Of a stretch of 64,000 nucleotides of DNA, positions 57,345 through 64,000 are shown in pieces. The position numbers were made by a program, and so were the translations under genes. The notes beneath the pieces are model-generated. The model had not been told where the DNA came from. It did not search any database and saw only the letters and a list, made by a program, of their open reading frames with translations. Position 1 is the stretch's first letter, and each line of letters begins with the position of its first letter. Source of the stretch: Brachycybe producta (lineage: Eukaryota; Arthropoda; Diplopoda; Playtdesmida; Andrognathidae); assembly GCA_036925085.1 (NCBI GenBank), contig JAUPFP010000004.1, positions 9,088,938 to 9,152,937 on the forward strand, written 5' to 3'.

Positions 57345-57539
57345 CTTTTTTGGAGGGTGGCACCAACAAAAAGAAAAGCTTTTTTTCCAGTCGGGATAGT
57401 AGAAGGAGCTTTATAAAACTTTTTTAAGATGGCCGAAGAATACATTATGAAAATTTTGTTGCTCGTTGCGCGGGGGGTGATGGGGGGTGAGTCAATTATA
57501 TGGGAGCAGCATTCTTTCAGTTTATTTTTTCCATGTCCT

Positions 57540-57960
57540 AAATTTTCTCGAATCCAAATGCGAATCCTAAAAGGTTCTCGAATCCCTCGAATCTCCCGAA
57601 TCTCTCGAATCCTTCATATAAGAATCCTATATTATTCATTAAGAAGATACAAATAAAAGAAATAATATTGAACATTAAATTATTAATAATTAAAAAAAAA
57701 ATAAGTGTGGCACTCAGGGCCGCCACAACGTGATATTCGTGATCCGGGTACCAACGAAATTGCAACAATCGCCGTTGCATTTTGTTAGTGAACGCTGCTT
57801 CTATTGGAAATCAATGGAGTTCAAACTAATTTTACCCCAGTTTTTAACAGTTTTTTAAGGTTAGGATTTCAAAGACAAAGATTCGAGTTTTCGAATCTCG
57901 GATATTTTTTAAGATTCGCGGGATTCAAAGATTCGAGGGATTCAAAGATTCGAATGTCTT
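57540..57960. repeat. GATTCGA repeat, inverted halves
   Basis: 57540-57612 is CGAATCCnnCGAATCnC type; 57845-57955 is its complement type (AAAGATTCGAGTTTTCGAATC, GATTCGCGGGATTC). The 57845 part is the uninterrupted version of the split copy at 19.4/20.6 kb. Confidence 0.75.
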
Positions 57961-58029
57961 TTTTTGAATGTTTCATGGTGTTTTCCAGCTGAGGAGATTT
58001 TTTTTTAACTATTCTAACCTGGGAAGGAC

Positions 58030-58165
58030 CTTAGACCATGTATAGGGGTAGACGGAGCATGCGTCATAGGAACTGCTAAAAGACAGTGGAGCCAAGATGA
58101 CTCAGCAGTTTATTTCATGGAATGTCATGTTTCACAATGAGAGTTTTGCCCGTCTGAAACAGGCC
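58030..58165 (-). repeat. 130-bp repeat in Rx 3' flank
   Basis: Complement of 30660-30790. Includes the nearest poly(A) signal for Rx. Confidence 0.78.
58109..58114 (-). terminator. Candidate Rx poly(A) signal
   Basis: AATAAA on the minus strand, 225 bp past the Rx stop, the first such hexamer seen. It lies in a dispersed repeat; the other copy has GATAAA there. Confidence 0.35.
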
Positions 58166-58338
58166 TAACGTAATAAAATGCCTACAACAAAAAGAGGATC
58201 ACATCCATAGCTAAAAATACTGTACAATTACAAATTGGGGAGGGTGGGAGGGGGGTGAGAGACACATTTCTATATATTTATGCAAGTATATAAAATACCT
58301 AGTTTACAACAATATATAATTATATACATATTATAGAT

Positions 58339-58812
58339 TCAAACTATTTGTAATCCTTTGTGTAAGGATTCCAGATGTTCCTTTGCTCGCATACGTAGAG
58401 AGACAATGCTCGAACTTCTGGGATCAGTGTCCTCATTGCTCATTTTGGAGCTACCACCATCTGGTGACAGATGGGCTGTCGAACTAGGAGAGGTTCTCAT
58501 TGGAGAAGTGTTCACTGAATTGATTCCTATTGAAGAGGTGAGGTGGTGGCTGACACTGACACCAGGAACAGGTGATGTCAGATAACTCGGATAGGCAGTC
58601 TGTGGGTGTGATAGGAAACCGGGCAAGGCATGTGAAAGTGTTGAACCCAGGATAGGTGGTGTTAGCCATGGATCCAGAGGTAATGGAGTTCCTAGTCCAT
58701 TTGATGTTGAACTGCGAGTTAATGCTGCCATTGGATAGTCGTGTAATCTTAATGCATTGCTCTCCATTTTTTCTTGACGACGCCATTTTGCTCTTCGATT
58801 TTGAAACCAAAC
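58339..58812 (-). CDS. Rx: Retinal homeobox protein Rx, last coding exon
   Basis: Partial: the final 157 residues of a paired-class homeodomain transcription factor that specifies the eye field and anterior brain in bilaterians. The exon opens after TTTTTTTCTCATTTAG with VWFQNRRAKWRRQEK, homeodomain positions 47-58 plus three, with Gln at position 50 as in Rx; an intron between positions 46 and 47 is the classic paired-class site. Then come a LPLDPWLTPP motif (about residues 44-53) and LPGFLSHPQTAYPSYLT, both Rx signatures. The C-terminal OAR segment SSSIVSLRMRAKEHLESL is at 133-150, and the protein ends HKGLQIV before TAG... stop at 58339-58341. The motifs rule out Arx, Alx and Pitx. Frame starts in phase 0. 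Upstream exons were not found to 64000, so the intron exceeds 5 kb. Confidence 0.93.
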   Translation of the reverse strand, partial: VWFQNRRAKWRRQEKMESNALRLHDYPMAALTRSSTSNGLGTPLPLDPWLTPPILGSTLSHALPGFLSHPQTAYPSYLTSPVPGVSVSHHLTSSIGINSVNTSPMRTSPSSTAHLSPDGGSSKMSNEDTDPRSSSIVSLRMRAKEHLESLHKGLQIV

Positions 58813-58830
58813 CTAAATGAGAAAAAAAAA
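58813..58830 (-). other. Rx intron 3' splice site
   Basis: T-rich tract then CTCATTTAG (AG at 58813-58814), directly before the GTT TGG codons. Confidence 0.85.
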
Positions 58831-58837
58831 TGAATAT

Positions 58838-59018
58838 TACAACTCATTAATATAATTTGAAAAATTAAAAATCAGTTGATTTCATATAAATGGACTTTAT
58901 CAGATAGATGTACCACCAAACAACAGACATTGGCAACAAAACCCTCCAAAGTCTACTTCTCTACTCGAATTCGGTTGTTGTCAACTCACATTACTTTTAA
59001 TTCCCTATTCAAATACAT
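58838..59018. repeat. FB5 fragment in the Rx intron
   Basis: TCATATAAATGGACTTTATC, CACCAAACAACAGAC, TACTTTTAATTCCCTATTC as in 2230-2395. Truncated by FB1. Confidence 0.78.
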
Positions 59019-59020
59019 CA

Positions 59021-59570
59021 AAAGTATTTCAAAATAGCGAATTTCTAACTCGTATGTTAAACTCCATTGAGTACGCGCTCATAAGAAAAAAAACATCCAT
59101 TAAAATGCTCGTAAAAATACGTAAAATTAATTTTAAAAACAAGAAAAATATCAGCACGAGGCGCCAATGTGTTGGCTTCACTGTGGTTTAATTGTGGTTT
59201 TTAAAATTATTTTTACGAGCATTTTAATGTATGGTTTTATGGGGGTACTCAATGGAGTATTCTAACATAAAGTCTATCATAAGAGTTAGAAATTCGCGAT
59301 TTTGAAATAGTTTTAAAAAATAGAAGGACACTTACGAATTTTTTGTCATTCTATCACTCGATCAGCATATATTTAAGGTGCACATTGCACTTTGAAAACT
59401 TAATATTGGACAACTTTAAATATGAAAAATAAACATATTGCCACCGCGACTGTGTATTTTAAAAATTAACGTTTTTTCTTTAATATTGGATCTATGGGTT
59501 CAATAGAAAAAACGATGCTAGCGCTCTTTGCGGAGATTTTTCAAAGTAATTTTGCGATGTAGCCTCGTAA
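59021..59570. repeat. FB1 copy in the Rx intron
   Basis: AAGTATTTCAAAATAGCGAA to GCGATGTAGCCTCGTAA; inner left arm, loop and full right arm. Confidence 0.86.
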
Positions 59571-60021
59571 TAACGTTCATATAGGTTTATTATTGTGGAG
59601 TTTCTACCCCATTTTGGAAATAATACGCACAAAAATAATATGGCAGACAATTAAACTAGTTGCTTATAAATTATTCACTCTTGCGGCCATTGTTGAGTAA
59701 ATAGTCTGCTAATTGTTTAAATTGATGATTACACTCATGTACATTACGCTCATATGTCTTGTGTGTCAACACATTATATACTGAATAGCTAATGTGTAGT
59801 ACAGTAATAAACGTGTCCACAATTATAAGTACTCAAAAATGAGGTTGTACTTTTCATTATTAGGCCCTTCTGGTAATAAAGAATTACTACTTTCTTTCTA
59901 GTAAACAATTTTGTTTTTGTGACATTTCTAGCAATACATTATTGTTATATTTTAGAAAATACAATTTAGTTTGTTGCGGTGGTTTAAATGGTTCAACGTA
60001 GGGCTATTACACAAGAGTGTG
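59571..60021. other. Rx intron, nothing recognised
   Basis: No exon or repeat boundary supported. Confidence 0.4.
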
Positions 60022-60370
60022 GGACATTTGCACTAAAGACACTTGCCCTACAAACATTTGCCCTAAAGGGACATTTGCCCAAAAGGAACATTTGCCCTAA
60101 AGGGACATTTTCTCTAAAACCATGTACCCTAAAGGGACATTTGCCCTAAAGGAACACTTGCTCTAAAACCATGTGCCCTAAAGGGACATTTACCCTAAAA
60201 CCATTTGCCCTAAAGCCAGCTGTCCAAAAGGAACATTTGCCCTAAAGCCAGCTGTCCAAAAGGAACATTTGCCCTAAAACCATTTGCTCTAAAGGAACAT
60301 TTGCCCTAAAGACACTCCCTAAAGCCATTTACCCTAAAGGGACATTTGCTCTAAAACCATATGCCCTGGG
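60022..60370. repeat. FB4 copy 5, left half
   Basis: About 20 units of ACATTTGCCCTAAAGGG type, including two tandem copies of CCAGCTGTCCAAAAGGAAC. No centre or right arm. Confidence 0.87.
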
Positions 60371-60402
60371 ATACCTGGGATATTATATATATATATATAT
60401 AA

Positions 60403-61013
60403 CTAGTTGGGGTAACCCGTCATAAATGACGGGAGCAAAATTCTAGTTTAATTTGGGTTCTTGGATCGGGAGAGAACAAAACATTGCTGCTTGCTACAAG
60501 AGGGCGCTTGTAATAATTTCATTATTAGAGTATGGTGCGCACAATATGGCATAATGAACATGGCCGAATAAAAGAGATTAAAGTCGATATGTCGAGATTA
60601 AAGTCGAAATGTCGAGATTCTGGAAAAAGTCGAAATGTCGAGATTCTGGGAAAAAGTCGAAATGTCGAGATTCTGAAAAAAGTTGAAATTTGAGATTAAA
60701 GTCGAAATGTCGAGATTCTGGAAAAAGTCGAAGTGTCGAGATTCTGGAAAAAGTCGAAGTGTCGAGATTCTGGAAAAAGTTAAAATTTTGAGATTAAAGT
60801 CGAAATGTCGAGATTCTGGAAAAAGTCGAAATTTCGAGACAGAAATCTTGCGTGTCCTTTACAGGTCTCCATACAACATAAAGTTGACAATGAGAAGAAA
60901 GAAAAAAAAAACGGTTCATTTAAATTTAAATAAATTTCGACTTTCTTAAACGTTACTGTCCTTGTTTCTACAACGTTATACACAGACAGACAGAGCTTTA
61001 CTATATATAAAGA
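60403..61013 (-). mobile_element. Helitron E, both ends present
   Basis: On the minus strand it starts TCTTTATATATAGTAAAGC after A and ends with hairpin CCCGTCATTTATGACGGG, TTACCCCAA and CTAG before T, so it sits between A and T as Helitrons do. It has swallowed half an FB3 (60500-60870, ATGTCGAGATTCTGGAAAAA units). No Rep/helicase frame. Confidence 0.85.
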
Positions 61014-61083
61014 TTGTTTGTAATCATTGATAGACAAATGAAATTTGTAGGATCCTAAGGCCCTATTTATTGTTTTATACCAT

Positions 61084-61084
<1 letters not shown>

Positions 61085-61157
<73 letters not shown>
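61085..61157. repeat. (TA)n microsatellite
   Basis: About 70 bp of TA with one AC change. Confidence 0.97.
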
Positions 61158-61161
<4 letters not shown>

Positions 61162-62204
61162 GCTGAGAAACTATGTCTACATATGAAATTTTAATTAAAT
61201 TCGAAATGTACACATAAAAAGTCACATACCAGTAAATATAGTATATTGCAAAAGAAATTTCCTCGTTTTTTATTATTAAGCTGTTCTTTGTAAATAGACA
61301 AAAAAAGGACCCATTTGTTTGAACATCATATTTAACTTGGTCTGCAAACAAAAGACAAAAAATATTTTTTTTTCTATCTGTTTCTTTATAATAAAAAAAA
61401 ACCGTGAAAATTGATCTGAACAGCAAATGACACAATAATTGCTACTCGAGCAGAGCCAACCAACGAAGGGAGAGAAGAACGAAAAAAAAGGGAGAAAAAC
61501 GAATTTATTGCTGAAATTAAATTATGTGCCTTTCAGCTACATTATTGGATGATTTGGCGTGAAACAGGTTTCTTCTCTTTCTTTTTTTTTTTTTTTCTGA
61601 GCCCCATGTTCATTTTCACTTTATGTCAACAGAAAAACGTATTTTTCTATAACCTGGTTTGAGTGAGTGAATGTGATGGTGTGTGTGGGGGAGGGGGAGG
61701 GTGTTATATAGTTTGTATAAAAGTAAATGGGAAGCAGCCTCCCCCTCAAAGTGTCGCTTCACTGCACTAATAGAGACATCTTCGATATAGAAAACTGAAC
61801 AAAAAAAAAACTGTCTTTTCAGTTTGAAACATGATAAAGAGTTTTGCGGCTTTACTGTTTTTTTTATTTCATCTTTGGTCGTGTGCACTTAACCTGTAAA
61901 TTTTTCTTCTTCTTTTCCATCAAAGCCTTTATTTGTACAGAGTGTACTAGAACTCTTAAAAGCAAGAGGGGTCACTTGGAATGTGGCTGGTTTTTTTTTT
62001 TAGTTTGAAGAAGAAAAAAAAACAAATTAACTTGTTTTTTTTTTGGGGGGGGGGGTTTAAACCTCGTTGTTTTGGTTTAAATGTAGATGTGATACTGTGA
62101 ACCGCAGTGGCCATAAGAGGTGGAAGAGTTCGGGTAAAATATACCGGAGCAGCGACTAAAGTTTAAACTTCATTCACGCGACGTCGAGCGAGTGTCAGCG
62201 CACA
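61158..62204. other. Rx-side spacer, nothing recognised
   Basis: G run at 62045-62055 and T/A runs. No exon supported. Confidence 0.4.
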
Positions 62205-62541
62205 TGCGCGTCTTCATACCATATACAAGCAACTATTAGTGACTTGTCAAAGCGTCGCAACTTGCTACTCAGTCGCCAAGCTTCTGTTCAAACAGAAGCT
62301 TCAGGTCGCAAACATTTCAAGTCGCTACCCAACAACCAATCAGAGATCAGATTTTGTTGCACAAGGCGTCTTCGACACCATTTTATATGACATCATACAC
62401 CATGAAGACACGCCCAAAATGCTTGTAGGTGCAGCACATATGTAGTGTTTGCCAGCGACTAGCGACTTGCTACTTCAAGTCGCTATGCTAGTCACTAGTT
62501 GCCAGTCGCAGACGCTAAGCTCAAGGTAGCTGGTATGAAGT
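62205..62541. repeat. Probable decayed foldback
   Basis: CTTCATACCATATAC faces GTAGCTGGTATGAAG; AGTCGC/GCGACT words occur in both arms; inner CAAGCTTCTGTTCAAACAG. Family unclear. Confidence 0.55.
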
Positions 62542-62553
62542 TCCAGCTTGAAG

Positions 62554-63013
62554 CAGCGGTTGCCAACTGGTGGTTCGTGGACCACTAGTAGTTCACGAGA
62601 AATGTTTGGTGGTCAGCAGAAAAATCTGGACAATATTTGCATTTTTTTTTTATTAATAATAAAACAAAAAAATATTCTAATAAATTCTTATATTCTGAAT
62701 GACAATTTTTGCTTGTATATTGCACTAAATTCACGAGATGTACTAGTCTCGTACAGTTCTCGTAAAATACGGCCGCGAGAGCTATATTTCGTTCAGGTTC
62801 TCCCACCACAAGCTTCTTCTCCCCTAAGCTTCAATTATTTTGTAATAATTAAACAACCTTTAAAGATTTTCTATTAATAAAATGGAAGTTCTCTAATCAT
62901 TATTTGACAAACGTATTTATCTTTTTTTTAAAAAAAAATTCATATTAGTGGTCCGCGGGATTTAAAATTTTGAATTTAGTGATCCGTGAGGTTCGAAACG
63001 TTGGCGACCGCTG
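62554..63013. mobile_element. Non-autonomous hAT element
   Basis: CAGCGGTTGCCAACTGG at the left and its near-complement, GTTGGCGACCGCTG, at the right; GTGGTTCGTGGACCACT facing AGTGGTCCGCGG. Flanks GCTTGAAG and GACTAAAG agree at 5 of 8, an aged duplication. Confidence 0.8.
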
Positions 63014-63291
63014 GACTAAAGCGTACTTGAGTTGTGGCTTTATTACAAATAGTGGAACATCTACTTTTTTTCAGGAAGGGAGAGTAAAAAATGACGTATT
63101 ATGACTGAAAATCATTTTGCTAAACAATAGAGAAATTATCATCTCGTCAGACTACAAAGGAAAAATCAGCTTCCAGAGTACTATGCAAAGATACATTGAA
63201 GAAAAAGTATTTGTTTCGAGGTCATAGATGTCACTGCTGTAGTCGATACTCCATTATGGTTTTTGGTTTTTACCCTGACTTTGCTATGTAA

Positions 63292-63624
63292 AGCCTGGAA
63301 CACACACGCGGAATTCCGCCGAGGAAAAAGAAAATAGAAAAAGGAAAAAAAAAAAGTCATTTTCTTTTTCTGTATCTCTGTTGTTCACACATGGAAACAG
63401 AAAAAGTAATGAGGAAAGTTGTGGGCACCCTCTCTTTTGTCATGTCACGTCATGCTTCTTTCTGATTGGTGGGAATTTGAACGGAATATTTTGAGAACGG
63501 AAAAAGTTGAGCTTTGTTCAACTCATTTTTAATGAATTTTCCGTTCACTTTTTATAGAAAATTGTCTCATTTAAATATTCTGTTATTATTTTCTGAGCGG
63601 AATTCCGCGTGTGTGTTCCAGGCT
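63292..63624. mobile_element. HM foldback b
   Basis: AGCCTGGAACACACACGCGG to CCGCGTGTGTGTTCCAGGCT, perfect over 20 bp and flanked by TAA (63289-63291, 63625-63627). AAAAAGAAAATAG-type sequence in the middle. Confidence 0.93.
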
Positions 63625-63627
63625 TAA

Positions 63628-64000
63628 GAGTGAGTTTAGACTACTCGGGCTCGAGCTTGTGCCCTAGTTGGCTTGTTGGCTGCTTGGGCTCATGCTCTTG
63701 TCAACTGAAGATTGAGAATTTAGTTACTCATGACTCATGAGGCATTGACTCCGAAGAGCGATGGCAAAGGTTTAATTACCAGTGCAAGTTTTATTATCAT
63801 GCACTCATTGTTGGGAGAAACGCCACGAGTACTGCGAGTCAACGAAACTGTACGTGCTCGTCCCGGCCCAATGACTTTCAAGTCTCGACGAGCACCTCTT
63901 TGATGTACCGACACCAAGCGGAGCCAGACGAGCCCCTGGCTTGCGTTACTCTTGCTACTGGTATCGCTGCTCGCGAGTCCGTCCACATTACTCGGGCTTG
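63628..64000. repeat. Possible further foldback, cut by window edge
   Basis: Begins at the right TAA of element b with GAGTGAGTTTAGACTACTCG and holds several GACGAGC and CTCGGGCT words to the end of the window. No second terminus in view. Confidence 0.4.

Noticed and set aside
57219..57416. Shared peptide FDVEKGGACDVRLHNQP here and at 38621-38896
   Set aside because: It is a conserved translation of the M8 palindrome, whose DNA is conserved on both strands; no coding bias needed.
62554..63013. 109-aa frame inside the hAT element as a transposase remnant
   Set aside because: No transposase motif; the element is non-autonomous and the frame crosses its inverted arms.

Overview
The window looks like nuclear DNA of an arthropod with a large, repeat-choked genome. 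Three things point this way. There is a degenerate block of CCTAA/CGTAA/CCCAA units (arthropod telomere-type TTAGG) at about 21760-22225, with short CCTAACC runs elsewhere. The eye-field homeobox exon has a tail typical of arthropod Rx. Genes are sparse, with intron-scale spacing. The phylum call rests on these signs only, about 70% sure.

Two coding units are convincing. (1) The last coding exon of the retinal homeobox gene Rx (58339-58812, minus strand) carries the end of the homeodomain and a C-terminal OAR motif; upstream exons are not seen and probably lie beyond the right edge. (2) An uninterrupted 753-codon transposase (51172-53433, plus strand) sits in a complete hAT-like DNA transposon (50977-53757) with 13-bp terminal inverted repeats and a perfect 8-bp target duplication. 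Its target was a 30-bp satellite that alternates purine and pyrimidine at every step (468 bp before insertion), a strong Z-DNA candidate. Weaker coding traces are a one-stop-broken open frame at 33987-34259 and two related frames lying antisense to an LTR-like promoter (18052-18300, 54861-55046).

Nearly everything else is mobile-element debris, mostly foldback (palindromic) elements nested in each other. Names used below: FB1 = long foldback ending TTAAGAGGCTACAT, flanked by TTAA; FB2 = foldback ending AGCCTAGATACACCG; FB3 = foldback ending TACGGAGCCC with CGACATGTCGAC interior; FB4 = arrays of TTTGCCCTAAA; FB5 = foldback ending AAGACTTACCC; HM = foldbacks with 3-bp TAA/TTA target duplications and a shared 14-bp terminus (Harbinger-like); M8 = about 140-215 bp palindromic MITEs ending ACAGGCA with 8-9 bp duplications; MD = about 200 bp palindromic MITEs ending TGTTACTGTCAATCTGC. 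There are also Helitrons with a hairpin and CTAG end, a mariner MITE, a solo LTR, a tRNA-derived SINE and several non-autonomous hAT elements with 8-bp duplications.

Layout: 1-9.8 kb FB4/FB1/FB5/mariner/M8/Helitrons; 9.8-15 kb solo LTR and a 2.5-kb composite hAT; 15-20.6 kb FB1, FB3, LTR fragment, TATATG and TTTGGCG arrays; 20.6-33 kb telomere-like array, HM, FB1-3, SINE; 33-37 kb broken frame and a 2-kb nest of four elements; 37-50 kb FB1, FB3 minisatellite, self-nested HM, hAT MITE, twin perfect hairpins, GA tract; 50-54 kb Z-DNA satellite with the intact transposon; 54-64 kb LTR-associated fragment, HM, Rx exon, FB4, Helitron, hAT MITE, HM. No tRNA, rRNA or CRISPR locus is seen. Coordinates of decayed repeats are approximate; those with stated target duplications are exact.
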